NCBI RefSeq assembly: GCF_016887965.1
Contig: NZ_JAFDVD010000016.1
Location: 111,292-175,291, forward strand
Origin: Phycicoccus sonneratiae
GTDB lineage: Bacteria > Actinomycetota > Actinomycetes > Actinomycetales > Dermatophilaceae
DNA length: 64,000 nt
Reading direction: 5' to 3'
Shown here piece after piece: positions 1-8,340 of this stretch (positions are counted from its first letter, which is position 1; every line of letters starts with the position of its first letter). The position numbers and the translations under genes were made by a program. The notes under the pieces were generated by a model, which was not told where the DNA came from, did no database searches, and saw nothing but the letters and a program-made list of their open reading frames with translations.

Positions 1-2
1 GG

Positions 3-803
3 CGCGCGGTGCTCGCGTTCAACGTCGTCACCCTCGAGCAGGTCGAGGGGGTGCTGGCCGGGGCCGAGCGAGCAGGACATCCCGTCGTCCTCCAGGTGAG
101 CGAGAACGCGGTGGCCTTCCACGGTGGGCGGGCCGGCCCGCTCGCCGCCGCCTGCCGGACGGCGGCCGAGGGCTCGACGGCCCGGGCCTCCCTGCACCTC
201 GACCACGCGACCGACCTCGACCTCGTCGACTCCGCTGCGGCGCACGGGTTCTCGTCGGTGATGGTCGACGCCAGCCGGTTGCCCCACGACGAGAACGTCG
301 CCGTCACGGCCCGGGCCACCCGCGCCCTCCACGCGCAGGGGCTCTTCGTCGAGGCCGAGCTCGGCGAGGTCGGCGGCAAGGACGGCGCCCACGCGCCCGG
401 CGTCCGCACCGACCCCGACGAGGCCGCGGCCTTCGTCGCCGCCACCGGGGTCGACGCGCTCGCCGTCGCGGTCGGCAGCAGCCACGCGATGACCTCCCGC
501 ACCGCGCGCCTCGACCACGACCTCGTCGGCCGGCTGCACGCCGCCGTGCCCGTCCCCCTCGTCCTCCACGGCTCGAGCGGCGTCCCCGCCGACGAGCTGC
601 GCGCCGCCGTCGCGGCCGGCATGACGAAGGTCAACGTCGGCACGCTGCTCGGCCTGGCCTTCACCGCGGCGGTCCGTAACCGGCTGGACGCCGACCCGTC
701 GGTGACCGACCCGAGGCGGTACCTTCGGGAGGCGCGCGAGGCCGTCGCCGACGCGGTGGCCACCACCCTCGCCGAGGTGCACGGCGCCGCCGGCGGCAGC
801 TGA
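3..803 (+). CDS. class II fructose/tagatose-bisphosphate aldolase family protein, 5'-truncated
   Basis: Zinc-dependent class II aldolase, which cleaves or forms a ketose bisphosphate to dihydroxyacetone phosphate plus an aldehyde in the cytoplasm. The frame is open to the left edge and begins with RAVLAFNVV, which in this family follows about 20 N-terminal residues, so the true start lies outside the window; the GTG at position 9 is not the start. Visible motifs are HLDHA (catalytic Asp and first zinc His), EAELGEVGGKDG, GSSHAMT (second zinc His), LHGSSGVP (third zinc His) and KVNVGT (phosphate binding). Gat/Kba-type tagatose aldolases and FbaA cannot be separated from this sequence alone. 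Its operon context is upstream and unseen. Confidence 0.85.
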   Translation, partial: RAVLAFNVVTLEQVEGVLAGAERAGHPVVLQVSENAVAFHGGRAGPLAAACRTAAEGSTARASLHLDHATDLDLVDSAAAHGFSSVMVDASRLPHDENVAVTARATRALHAQGLFVEAELGEVGGKDGAHAPGVRTDPDEAAAFVAATGVDALAVAVGSSHAMTSRTARLDHDLVGRLHAAVPVPLVLHGSSGVPADELRAAVAAGMTKVNVGTLLGLAFTAAVRNRLDADPSVTDPRRYLREAREAVADAVATTLAEVHGAAGGS

Positions 804-830
804 CCGCCGGCCCGCTCCCCGACTCGCACG

Positions 831-851
831 GCATACCCCACAGGGGTATGC
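831..851. promoter_or_regulatory. CsoR operator
   Basis: Perfect dyad with core CATACCCCACAGGGGTATG, extended by a flanking G/C pair. It matches the known CsoR box form (ATACCCC, short spacer, GGGGTAT). It ends 7 nt before the csoR start and overlaps the predicted -10, so bound CsoR would block initiation; copper binding should release it. Confidence 0.9.
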
Positions 852-852
852 T
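847..852 (+). promoter_or_regulatory. -10 box of csoR-copA
   Basis: TATGCT lies exactly 6 nt before the csoR ATG and inside the right half of the CsoR dyad. This predicts a leaderless csoR-copA mRNA. No clear Shine-Dalgarno is present. Confidence 0.6.
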
Positions 853-858
853 GCCAGG

Positions 859-1170
859 ATGAGTGCGACCACTCCCCCACCCCCGGTCACCCCGGGCTAC
901 TCCGACACCAAGGAGGCCCACCTCAAGCGGCTGCGTCGCATCGAGGGCCAGGTGCGGGGCATCGCGCGGATGGTCGAGGAGGACACGTACTGCATCGACG
1001 TCCTCACCCAGGTCAGCGCGGTGACGCGGGCGCTGCAGGCGGTGAGCCTCGGCCTGCTCGAGGAGCACGTCGCCCACTGCGTCGTCGACGCCGCGCGCGA
1101 GTCCGACGAGGCCGCGGCCGCCAAGGTCGACGAGGTCGTCGCCGCCGTCACCCGGCTCGTGAGGAGCTGA
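859..1170 (+). CDS. csoR: copper-sensing transcriptional repressor CsoR
   Basis: 103-residue all-helical CsoR/FrmR-family repressor. The Cu(I) ligand pattern is intact: Cys in DTYCIDVL, then His and Cys four residues apart in EEHVAHC, matching the C-H-C set of copper CsoR proteins rather than the FrmR or RcnR variants. The motif RLRRIEGQVRGI is the conserved DNA-facing helix. It sits one base upstream of copA, so the two are co-transcribed, with a CsoR box directly before its start. Expected role: represses its own operon until Cu(I) binds. ATG start chosen because the family core begins soon after and the -10 box is 6 nt away. Confidence 0.95.
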   Translation: MSATTPPPPVTPGYSDTKEAHLKRLRRIEGQVRGIARMVEEDTYCIDVLTQVSAVTRALQAVSLGLLEEHVAHCVVDAARESDEAAAAKVDEVVAAVTRLVRS

Positions 1171-1171
1171 G

Positions 1172-3496
1172 GTGACCCAGACCGCCGACCGTCCCGCCGA
1201 CGAGGTCCACGAGGTCGACCTCGCGATCACCGGGATGACCTGCGCCTCGTGCTCGGCGCGCATCGAGAAGAAGCTCGGCCGGCTCGAGGGGGTCGACGCC
1301 GTCGTCAACCTCGCCACCGAGAAGGCCCGGGTGCGCTGGAGCGGGCCGCTGACCGTCGAGGACATCGTCGCGACGGTGCAGCGCACCGGCTACGGCGCCG
1401 AGCCGATCGCCGCCCCGGGGCGTGCAGGACGTGACACATCCGTCGATTCCCGTACGCCCGAGCGTGCAACACCTGACACATCCGTCGAATCCTCGACAGC
1501 CGGGCGTGCAACACCTGACACATTCGTCGATTCCGGGACGCCCGCCGACCACCAGGTGGCCCGCCAGGACGACCTGCGCCGCCGGGCCGAGCTCGCGGCC
1601 CTCCTCACCGTGCCGGTCGTCGTGCTCGCGATGGTCCCCGGCGCCGACGTCCCCGCCGAGCCGTGGGTGCAGCTCGCGCTCGCCACGCCGGTCGTCGCCT
1701 GGGCCGGCTGGCCGTTCCACCGCAGCGCCGCGCTCAACGCCCGCCACCTCGCCTCGACGATGGACACCCTCGTCTCGCTCGGCGTCCTCGCGGCCTACCT
1801 CTCCTCGCTCGTCGTCGTCCTCACCGGGCGCGCCGGCGGGATGGGCGGCGGCGGCTCGCACCTGTGGTTCGAGACCGCCACCGTCGTCACGACCTTCCTC
1901 CTCGTCGGCCGGTGGATGGAGGCCCGCGCCACCGACCGCACCCGCGACTCGCTGCGCGGCCTGCTCGACCTCGCCGCCAAGGACGTCGCCGTGCTGCGCA
2001 CCGACACCGCGAGCGGTGCGACCGTCGAGCAGCGCATCCCCGTCGAGGCCCTCGAGGTCGGCGAGCGCTTCGTCGTGCGCCCCGGCGAGAAGGTCGCCAC
2101 CGACGGCACGGTCCGCGACGGCCGCAGCGCCCTCGACGCCTCCCTCGTCACCGGGGAGTCCGCCCCGGTCGAGGTCGGGCCCGGGAGCGAGGTCACCGGG
2201 GGCACGATCAACACCACCGGTCGGCTCGTCGTCGAGGCCACGCGCGTGGGGTCCGAGACGACGCTGGCCGGCATCGCCCGGCTCGTCGAGCGGGCCCAGA
2301 CCTCCAAGGCCCCCGTCCAGCGGCTCGCCGACCGCGTCTCGGCGGTGTTCGTCCCCGTCGTCCTCGGGCTGGCCGTCCTCACCCTCGTCGGCTGGTGGGT
2401 CGGCACCGGCGACGCCGGCGGGGCCCTCGAGGTCGCGGTCTCGGTGCTCGTCATCGCCTGCCCGTGCGCCCTCGGCCTCGCCACGCCCACCGCCCTGCTC
2501 GTCGGCACCGGCCGCGGCGCGCGCCTCGGCATCCTCATCAAGGGCGCCGACGTCCTCGAGGACACCCGCCGCGTCGACACCGTCGTCCTCGACAAGACCG
2601 GCACGGTGACCACCGGCGAGATGACGCTCGTCGAGGTCACCACCCACGGCCGGCTCCCGAAGGACCAGGCGCTCCGGGCCGCCGCGGCCGTCGAGGCCGG
2701 CAGCGAGCATCCCGTCGCGAAGGCCGTTCTCGCAGCGGCTCGTTCGCGCGCGCTCGCCGTCCCCGAGGCCTCCGACTTCGAGGCCCTGCCGGGCTCCGGA
2801 GCGCAGGCGCTCATCAAGGGCACCCGCGTCACGGTCGGACGGGCCGACCTCTTCGACACCGTGCCCGCCGACGTCGCCAGCCCCTCGGCCGAGGGCACGA
2901 CGGTGTGGGTCGGGTGGGACGGCACGGCCCGCGCCTCCCTGACCGTCGCCGACACCGTGCGTCGCAGCTCGGGCCGCGCGGTCCGGGCCCTCGACGAGTC
3001 CGGGATGGTCTGCTACCTGCTCACCGGCGACCACGACCGGGCCGCGCTCACCGTGGCCCGCGACGTCGGCATCCCGGTCGGCCGGGTCGTCGCCGACGTG
3101 CGCCCCGAGGACAAGCACGCGATGGTCGCCGACCTCCAGCAGCGCGGACGGGTCGTCGCGATGGTCGGCGACGGGGTCAACGACGCCGCCGCGCTCGCCC
3201 AGGCCGACCTCGGCATCGCGATGGGCAGCGGCACCGACGTCGCGGCCGAGGCCGCCGACATCGTCCTGCTCCGCTCCGAGCTGCCGGCCGTCGTCGCCGC
3301 GATGGACCTCTCGCGCGCGACCCTGCGCACCATCCGGCAGAACCTCGTCTGGGCGTTCGGCTACAACGTGGCCGCGATCCCGCTCGCGGTCGCGGGCCTG
3401 CTCGACCCCATGGTGGCCGGCGCGGCGATGGCCCTCTCGAGCGTCCTCGTCGTGACGAACAGCCTCCGGCTGCGCCGCTGGACCCCCCGCAGCTGA
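1172..3496 (+). CDS. copA: Cu(I)-exporting P1B-type ATPase CopA
   Basis: 774-residue copper efflux pump of the cytoplasmic membrane. An N-terminal heavy-metal domain carries GMTCASC (residues 21-27). TGES of the actuator domain is near residue 327, the transmembrane CPC metal site at 430-432, the phosphorylation motif DKTGT at 474-478 and GDGVND at 666-671. CPC together with the csoR neighbour indicates Cu(I). The GTG start follows csoR by one base. Odd feature: the linker between the metal-binding domain and the first membrane helix (residues 84-125) is three copies of a 14-residue Ser/Thr/Asp-rich unit encoded by a 42 bp tandem repeat, unlike the rest of the gene in base composition. Confidence 0.96.
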   Translation: MTQTADRPADEVHEVDLAITGMTCASCSARIEKKLGRLEGVDAVVNLATEKARVRWSGPLTVEDIVATVQRTGYGAEPIAAPGRAGRDTSVDSRTPERATPDTSVESSTAGRATPDTFVDSGTPADHQVARQDDLRRRAELAALLTVPVVVLAMVPGADVPAEPWVQLALATPVVAWAGWPFHRSAALNARHLASTMDTLVSLGVLAAYLSSLVVVLTGRAGGMGGGGSHLWFETATVVTTFLLVGRWMEARATDRTRDSLRGLLDLAAKDVAVLRTDTASGATVEQRIPVEALEVGERFVVRPGEKVATDGTVRDGRSALDASLVTGESAPVEVGPGSEVTGGTINTTGRLVVEATRVGSETTLAGIARLVERAQTSKAPVQRLADRVSAVFVPVVLGLAVLTLVGWWVGTGDAGGALEVAVSVLVIACPCALGLATPTALLVGTGRGARLGILIKGADVLEDTRRVDTVVLDKTGTVTTGEMTLVEVTTHGRLPKDQALRAAAAVEAGSEHPVAKAVLAAARSRALAVPEASDFEALPGSGAQALIKGTRVTVGRADLFDTVPADVASPSAEGTTVWVGWDGTARASLTVADTVRRSSGRAVRALDESGMVCYLLTGDHDRAALTVARDVGIPVGRVVADVRPEDKHAMVADLQQRGRVVAMVGDGVNDAAALAQADLGIAMGSGTDVAAEAADIVLLRSELPAVVAAMDLSRATLRTIRQNLVWAFGYNVAAIPLAVAGLLDPMVAGAAMALSSVLVVTNSLRLRRWTPRS
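1421..1544 (+). repeat. 42 bp x 3 tandem repeat inside copA
   Basis: Units at 1421-1462, 1463-1504 and 1505-1544 share cores such as CGTGCAACACCTGACACATC. They keep the reading frame (14 codons each; RATPDTSVESSTAG-like). The unit is richer in A+T than the surrounding gene. Because the period is a multiple of three, copy number can change without breaking copA. Confidence 0.9.
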
Positions 3497-3524
3497 CCCG
3501 CCCCACCCCGACGCGGGCCGGGGA

Positions 3525-3570
3525 CGACGAAGGCCCCCACCGGGTGCTCCGGGTGGGGGCCTGTTCGTCG
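3525..3570. terminator. bidirectional terminator between copA and VOC gene
   Basis: 11 bp perfect stem AGGCCCCCACC (3531-3541) with GGTGGGGGCCT (3552-3562), a 10 nt loop, and outer pairing of CGACGA with TCGTCG. It lies between convergent genes; there is no long T tract, as is common in high-G+C actinobacteria. Confidence 0.8.
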
Positions 3571-3581
3571 GGGAGGACGGG

Positions 3582-4217
3582 TCAGATGGTGACCTCGCCC
3601 TGCGGCGTCTCGAAGGTGACGGCCATGAGGCCGGGGGTGCCGTGCGGCGACACGAACGAGAAGTCGATGACCGAGGAGGTGTAGTCGGCGGGGAGGCCGA
3701 GCCAGTCGCGGACCCGGTCGGGGTCGCCGGCGATGGTCAGCGACTCGATGGTCACGTCGGTGTCGGCGTCCTCGGAGGGGTGCGGCGTGCCCTGCTCCCA
3801 GGCGATGAAGAAGGGGAGTTGCGGGTCGGCCTGCAGGCCCTTGACCCCGAGCTGGCGCCAGCGCAGCTCGACGCCGTCGGGGCGGTGCCGGTTGCCGGCC
3901 ACGGCCTCGCGACCGAGGCGCTGCTCCTGCTCGGCGATGTCGTCGACCTGGACGACCCAGCCCAGCCAGCCGCCGCCGGCCGCGGAGCGGGCCCGGACGA
4001 CCTGGCCGAAGGGGGCCTTGTCGCTGGCCGGGTGGTCGAGCACCTCGACGACCTCGACGTAGCGCTCGTGGGCCAGCGGAAGGATGACGTTGCGCGTCCC
4101 GAAGCGCGGGTGGACTCCCCCATCGACCGGCCGGACACCGATCAGCTTCGCGAGGCGCTCGGCCGTGGCGTGGACGCCATCGTGCTCGGCCGCATAGACG
4201 ACGTGGTCAACTCGCAT
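3582..4217 (-). CDS. VOC (glyoxalase-like) family protein
   Basis: About 211 residues. It begins MRVDHVVYAA, the first strand of a vicinal-oxygen-chelate fold, and resembles the Glyoxalase_3-like group (a conserved GTRNVILPL segment and a second half with DPDRVRDWLG and GLMAVTFETPQG). No substrate can be assigned. Two further in-frame starts lie upstream: ATG at 4226 and GTG at 4289. I chose 4217 because homology-like sequence begins there and a GATCAT hexamer sits 7 nt upstream. It is convergent with copA and shares its terminator. Confidence 0.75.
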   Translation of the reverse strand: MRVDHVVYAAEHDGVHATAERLAKLIGVRPVDGGVHPRFGTRNVILPLAHERYVEVVEVLDHPASDKAPFGQVVRARSAAGGGWLGWVVQVDDIAEQEQRLGREAVAGNRHRPDGVELRWRQLGVKGLQADPQLPFFIAWEQGTPHPSEDADTDVTIESLTIAGDPDRVRDWLGLPADYTSSVIDFSFVSPHGTPGLMAVTFETPQGEVTI

Positions 4218-4306
4218 GCCGTTCATGATCCCATAGGCGCGGGGGTGCTCCGGACACGGGTCGGCCGCCGCGCAGCGCTCCCGCACCACCAGTCACAGGG
4301 GTCACC

Positions 4307-5110
4307 TCAGGACCGCTGGCGGACCGCCTCGTAGAGCACGACGGCCGCCGAGACACCGGCGTTCAGCGAGTTGACCCGCCCGGCCATCGGGATGCGCACT
4401 CGCTCGTCGGCGGCCGCGAGCGCCTCGTCGGTGAGCCCGGTCTTCTCGGTGCCGACCGCCACGGCCACCGGTCCCCGCCAGTCGACGGCGGTGTGCAGCA
4501 CCTCGGTGTCCGGGGTCGTCGCGACGAGCCGCACGCCCCGCCCGCGCAGCCAGTCGAGCACCTCCGACAGCGGCGCCGCGGCGACCGGCACGGTGAAGAC
4601 GGTGCCCTTGCTCGCCCGGACGACGTTGGGGTTGCCCCAGTCCGTGGCGGGGTCCGCCGCGACGACGGCCGCGACCCCCGCGGCGTCCGCGCTGCGCAGG
4701 ACCGACCCGAGGTTGCCCGGCTTCTCGAGGCCCTCGACGACGACGACGAGCGGGTCGGGCGGGAAGTCGAGGTCGGCCAGCGCGACGCCGGCCACCGGCA
4801 CGACGGCGAGGAAGCCGTCCGGTCCCTCCCGGTAGGCCACCTTCTCGAAGGCCGCCCGACCGCACCGGATCGTCGTGGCCCCGAGCGCCCGCACCCGCTC
4901 GACGAGCCGGCCCTGGGCCTGCGCGTCGAGCATCAGCTCGGGGCAGTGCAGGAGCAGGTCGGGCACGACCCCGGCGTCGACCGCGAGCGCGAGCTCGTCG
5001 TAGCCGTCGACGACGGTGCGCCCCTCGTCCTCTCGAACCCGGCGACGGCGCAGCGCGGCGACCGCCTTGAGGCGGGGGTTGGTCGCGGACGTGACGTGGA
5101 GCTCGGCCAT
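4307..5110 (-). CDS. TrmH/SpoU-family RNA 2'-O-methyltransferase
   Basis: 267-residue SPOUT-class methyltransferase that transfers methyl from S-adenosylmethionine to a ribose 2'-OH of rRNA or tRNA. An N-terminal substrate-binding part (TSATNPRLKAVAALRRRRVR) is followed by the knotted catalytic domain with EGLEKPGNLGSVLRSADAAG, VGTEKTGL and NSLNAGVSAAVVLYEA, the three SpoU motifs. The start was set at MAELHVTSATNP; the frame stays open upstream, but that extension is Pro/Arg-rich and unlike the family. Likely rRNA target (RlmB or TsnR-like); the exact nucleotide is unknown. Divergent from the PAP2 pair at 5220. Confidence 0.88.
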   Translation of the reverse strand: MAELHVTSATNPRLKAVAALRRRRVREDEGRTVVDGYDELALAVDAGVVPDLLLHCPELMLDAQAQGRLVERVRALGATTIRCGRAAFEKVAYREGPDGFLAVVPVAGVALADLDFPPDPLVVVVEGLEKPGNLGSVLRSADAAGVAAVVAADPATDWGNPNVVRASKGTVFTVPVAAAPLSEVLDWLRGRGVRLVATTPDTEVLHTAVDWRGPVAVAVGTEKTGLTDEALAAADERVRIPMAGRVNSLNAGVSAAVVLYEAVRQRS

Positions 5111-5219
5111 GGCGGCCCCAGCATCCCACGGCGCCCACGGGCGGCCTCCCGACCGCCCCTGCGGCACAGCCCTGCACCGGGCGCCGGTCCGGGGGGTCGC
5201 GGTGCGGTAGAAAGTCCGG

Positions 5220-5969
5220 ATGACCAGCACCGACGTGGCCAGTCCGCCCCGGACCCGGACCCGTCGGCTGGGCCGGGCCGCGGCCTACGCCCTCGTCACC
5301 GCGCTCGTGCTCTTCGGGGTCGGCTTCCTCGTCCGCTCGCGGTGGGACCCGCTCATCGACCTCGACGACGGCGTCATCACGCGGCTCACCGACGTCACCC
5401 GCGACCACCCCGGATTCCGTGACGCCCTGCTCACCTGGCAGGAGCTGACCCGGCCCGTGTACCTCCACGTCGTCGGCACGCTCGCGTGCCTCCTCGTCTG
5501 GTGGCGCACGGGGATGCGGACCCGCGCGTGGTGGGCGTTCGCGACCCTCATGCTGTCGTGGTCGGTCGGGCTGGGTGCGAAGTACGTGTTCCAGCGGGCC
5601 CGCCCGGTGGTCGAGGACCCCGTGTCGCAGGCGCCGGGCTACTCCTTCCCCTCCGGCCACGCCGTCAACTCCGCCGCCTGGGTCACCGTCCTCGTCGTCC
5701 TCGCCTGGCCGATCGTGCGCGCCCGCGCGGGACGGGTGGCGATGGTCGCCGTCGCCGCGGCCGTCGTCCTCGTCACGGCCTTCGACCGGATGTTCCTCGG
5801 CGTGCACTACCCGAGCGACGTCACCGTCGGGGTCGTCACCGGCACCGGTCTCGTCCTCGCCTCCTACGCCGGGTACACCGGATGGAACCCGGCCGACCCG
5901 CAGCCCGCGGACGACCCGGACGTCGACGCCGGCGACCGCAGCACCCATCCCCACCCCGAGGAGCCCTGA
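5220..5969 (+). CDS. PAP2-family membrane phosphatase (first of pair)
   Basis: 249-residue polytopic membrane protein with the acid-phosphatase/PAP2 signature: KYVFQRARP, PSGH in YSFPSGHAVNSAAW and GVHYPSD. These supply the catalytic His residues and phosphate-binding Lys/Arg. The family dephosphorylates lipid phosphates such as phosphatidate or undecaprenyl pyrophosphate on the outer membrane face; the substrate here is not determined. The C-terminus is an acidic, proline-rich tail. The stop overlaps the ATG of the next gene by one base, so the two PAP2 genes are translationally coupled. A weak TAGAAA lies 6 nt before the ATG. Confidence 0.9.
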   Translation: MTSTDVASPPRTRTRRLGRAAAYALVTALVLFGVGFLVRSRWDPLIDLDDGVITRLTDVTRDHPGFRDALLTWQELTRPVYLHVVGTLACLLVWWRTGMRTRAWWAFATLMLSWSVGLGAKYVFQRARPVVEDPVSQAPGYSFPSGHAVNSAAWVTVLVVLAWPIVRARAGRVAMVAVAAAVVLVTAFDRMFLGVHYPSDVTVGVVTGTGLVLASYAGYTGWNPADPQPADDPDVDAGDRSTHPHPEEP

Positions 5970-6670
5970 TGTCCTTCCTGACCCGCTGGGACGACGACCC
6001 GTCGCGCCCGGGCTTCGGATCCGCGCTGCGCGACGCTGCCGTCCGGGCCGTCCTGCCCGGAGTGCTCGTCTTCGCCGTCGTCTGCGCGATCGGCTGGGTC
6101 ATCATGGAGCCGTTGCGCGGCTTCGAGGCCGAGAACGACGTCAACCGGTGGTTCCAGGACCACCGCACGCCCACCGGCGAGACGATCACGAAGTTCATGT
6201 CGATGATCGGCAACACCGAGTACGTCATCGCCGTCGGCGTCCTCGTGGCGCTCGTCGTCCTCTGGCGCACGCGGGCGTGGTGGTTCGCCGTCGTACCACT
6301 GCTCGCGATCTCGCTGCAGGCGACGATCTTCGTCATCGCCGCGTACGTCGTCGGCCGTCCGCGCCCCACGGTCGAGCGCCTGGACCCGACCCCGCCGACG
6401 TCGAGCTTCCCCAGCGGGCACGTCGGCGCCTCGACCGCCCTCTACGTGTCCTTCGTGCTCATGGCGACGCGGCTGCCGAACCCCGTGGTGCGCCGCGTCG
6501 TCGTCACGCTCTGCGTCGTCGCGCCGCTGCTCGTCTCGTTCGCCCGGCTGTACCGGGGCGCCCACCACATCACCGACATCCTCGTCGGGCTCGCGAACGG
6601 GGTCGTGTGCGCCCTCCTCGCGTGGGGCTACCTGCGCCGCGAGCCGGCCGGCGGTCAGAGCCGGGCGTAG
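5969..6670 (+). CDS. PAP2-family membrane phosphatase (second of pair)
   Basis: 233-residue membrane phosphatase with GRPRPTVERLD, SSFPSGHVGAS and RLYRGAHHITDILVG, the three PAP2 blocks, between about five membrane helices. It starts at the ATG overlapping the stop of the previous PAP2 gene (TGATG). The two differ clearly in sequence, so this is not a very recent tandem duplication. The last 16 bp overlap the 3' end of the convergent DUF1206 gene. Likely substrates are lipid pyrophosphates or phosphatidate. Confidence 0.9.
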   Translation: MSFLTRWDDDPSRPGFGSALRDAAVRAVLPGVLVFAVVCAIGWVIMEPLRGFEAENDVNRWFQDHRTPTGETITKFMSMIGNTEYVIAVGVLVALVVLWRTRAWWFAVVPLLAISLQATIFVIAAYVVGRPRPTVERLDPTPPTSSFPSGHVGASTALYVSFVLMATRLPNPVVRRVVVTLCVVAPLLVSFARLYRGAHHITDILVGLANGVVCALLAWGYLRREPAGGQSRA

Positions 6671-7446
6671 CGCGCGCGGGCGAACGAGTACACGCCGTAC
6701 GCCGCGATCCCGAGCGCGACCACGGTGAGGAGGACGGGCCCGAAGGCCATGTCCTTCAACGACTTCAGCGCGCCGTCGAGGCCCTGCGCCTTGTCGGCGT
6801 CGTGCTTGACGGCGGCCACGACGAAGAAGACGCCGACGACCGCCAGTGCGACGCCCTTGGCGACGTAGCCGGCCCGGCCGGCCTGGACGGCCCAGTCACC
6901 CGGGTGGCCGACGAGGTCCTCGAGGAACGTCTTCTTCCAGCCCTTGTAGACGTGGTAGCCGGCGATGCCGAGGACGACGAGGCCGAGCGCGCCGACGAGG
7001 AGCTGCCCGGCCGGGCTCTTCATGAGCGTGGCGGTGAAGTCCTCGGTCTGCTTCTCGCTGGACCCGCCGCCGCCGAGGGCGACGACCTTGAACGACGTCC
7101 ACGCGAAGAACGCGTACATGACGCCCTTGGCGGCCAGCTTCACGCGGTCCGCGGTCTCGCCGTGGCTGATCGCCGCCTCGGTGAGGTTCCAGACGGCGAG
7201 CAGCGCGAACCCGACGACGGCGACCCACAGCAGGGCCTTGCCCGTGCCCGACGTCGAGAGGGTGCCCAGCGCACCGGACTGGTCGGCGCTCTTCGAACCG
7301 CCGCCGATGCCCCACGCCACCTTGACGGCGATCCAGGCGATGAGGAGGTGGAGGACGCCGACGATGGCGTAGCCCACCCGGGCCCCGTACTCGACGACCG
7401 GGCTCTCGTTGGCGTCCCGGGTGGCTCGGCTGACGTCGCTGCTCAT
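6655..7446 (-). CDS. DUF1206 membrane protein
   Basis: 263 residues in three repeats, each of two hydrophobic helices (for example VGYAIVGVLHLLIAW, AAKGVMYAFFAWTSF and AGYVAKGVALAVVGVFFVV). The repeated aromatic-Gly pattern is typical of DUF1206 proteins, a conserved actinobacterial and proteobacterial membrane family without a known function. It starts at MSSDVSRATR. The end overlaps the convergent PAP2 gene by 16 bp. Confidence 0.85.
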   Translation of the reverse strand: MSSDVSRATRDANESPVVEYGARVGYAIVGVLHLLIAWIAVKVAWGIGGGSKSADQSGALGTLSTSGTGKALLWVAVVGFALLAVWNLTEAAISHGETADRVKLAAKGVMYAFFAWTSFKVVALGGGGSSEKQTEDFTATLMKSPAGQLLVGALGLVVLGIAGYHVYKGWKKTFLEDLVGHPGDWAVQAGRAGYVAKGVALAVVGVFFVVAAVKHDADKAQGLDGALKSLKDMAFGPVLLTVVALGIAAYGVYSFARARYARL

Positions 7447-7501
7447 GGAGGGTCACTGTGCCACCGGCGGGCGCGCCGCGGTGGGGTACGTGCCGGCCGG
7501 G

Positions 7502-8296
7502 TCAGGGCAGCGAGCGCAGCACCGCGACGAGGCCGTCGTCGTCGACGTGCCCGGTGACCTCGTCGGCCGCGGCCTTCACCTCGTCGGGGGCGTTGTCCAT
7601 CGCCACGCCCCGGGCCGCCCAGCGCAGCATCTCGAGGTCGTTGCGCTGGTCGCCGACTGCGACGGTCGCCGCGGGCTCGACCCCGAGCCGCCGCCGCACG
7701 CCCTCGAGCGCGGCCGCCTTGGAGACGCCCTCCGGCGTGATGTCGAGCCAGGCGCTCCAGCCGACGGCGTACTCGACGCCGTGCAGGCCGATGCGCTCGG
7801 TGCGGGCGTCGAAGTCCTCGCTCGTGCTGTCGGGGTCGCGGATGGTCAGGCGGGTCACCGGCTCGGCCATCAGCTCCTCGAACGGCACGACGCGCGGCTC
7901 GCCGTCGAGCTCGCCGTCGGGGAACGGCGCCGAGACCTTGAACCCGACGCCCAGCTCCTCGACCGCGACGAGGGCGGTCGGGAACTCCTCGCGCAGGACG
8001 CGCAGGGCCGGCGCCGGGTCGAAGGTGACGGCCTCGAGCACCTCGTAGCCGTCGGGGAGGTCGGGGTCGACGCGCAGGGTGATGGCACCGTTGGCGCACA
8101 CCGCGTAGCCGTGGGTGAGGCCGAGGGCCTCGAGCACCGGCAGCGTGCCGATGATCGCGCGGCCGGTGGCGAGTGTGACGTGGTGGCCGGCGTCCACGAC
8201 GGCGCGCACGGCCTCGCGCACCGGCTCGTGGAGGTGGCCGTCGTGGTCGACGGTCGTGCCGTCGATGTCGAGGCAGATCAGGTGTGGGGTGGTCAT
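7502..8296 (-). CDS. Cof-like HAD-superfamily hydrolase
   Basis: 264-residue HAD phosphatase. Motif I is CLDIDGTTVD near the N-terminus, motif II is LATGR, the Lys of motif III is within EGVSKAAALEG and motif IV is VAVGDQRNDLEML. The C2B cap between motifs II and III is typical of the Cof/YbjI group, which dephosphorylates sugar phosphates and nucleotides non-specifically in the cytoplasm. It starts at ATG 8296, with TAGCGT 8 nt upstream, so it is probably expressed separately from the siderophore operon that ends at 8341. Confidence 0.88.
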   Translation of the reverse strand: MTTPHLICLDIDGTTVDHDGHLHEPVREAVRAVVDAGHHVTLATGRAIIGTLPVLEALGLTHGYAVCANGAITLRVDPDLPDGYEVLEAVTFDPAPALRVLREEFPTALVAVEELGVGFKVSAPFPDGELDGEPRVVPFEELMAEPVTRLTIRDPDSTSEDFDARTERIGLHGVEYAVGWSAWLDITPEGVSKAAALEGVRRRLGVEPAATVAVGDQRNDLEMLRWAARGVAMDNAPDEVKAAADEVTGHVDDDGLVAVLRSLP

Positions 8297-8304
8297 CGCG
8301 AGCC

Positions 8305-8310
8305 ACGCTA
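8305..8310 (-). promoter_or_regulatory. -10 box of HAD hydrolase gene
   Basis: TAGCGT on the minus strand, 8 nt before ATG 8296; a leaderless-type promoter. Confidence 0.5.
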
Positions 8311-8340
8311 CCGACGACGGGTGAACGGACGGTGGACGCC

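Noticed and set aside
1148..3118. Long open frame antisense to copA (and similar long antisense frames throughout)
   Set aside because: High-G+C DNA gives long shadow frames. The translation is Asp/Glu/Gly/Arg-rich without domains, while the plus strand encodes a complete CopA.
4218..4306. Operator-like GTCACAGGGGTCAC motif upstream of the VOC gene
   Set aside because: Only a weak direct repeat, no symmetric dyad and no regulator next to it.
6655..6670. Frameshift at the PAP2/DUF1206 junction
   Set aside because: The 16 bp overlap leaves both C-termini normal, and similar short overlaps are common here.
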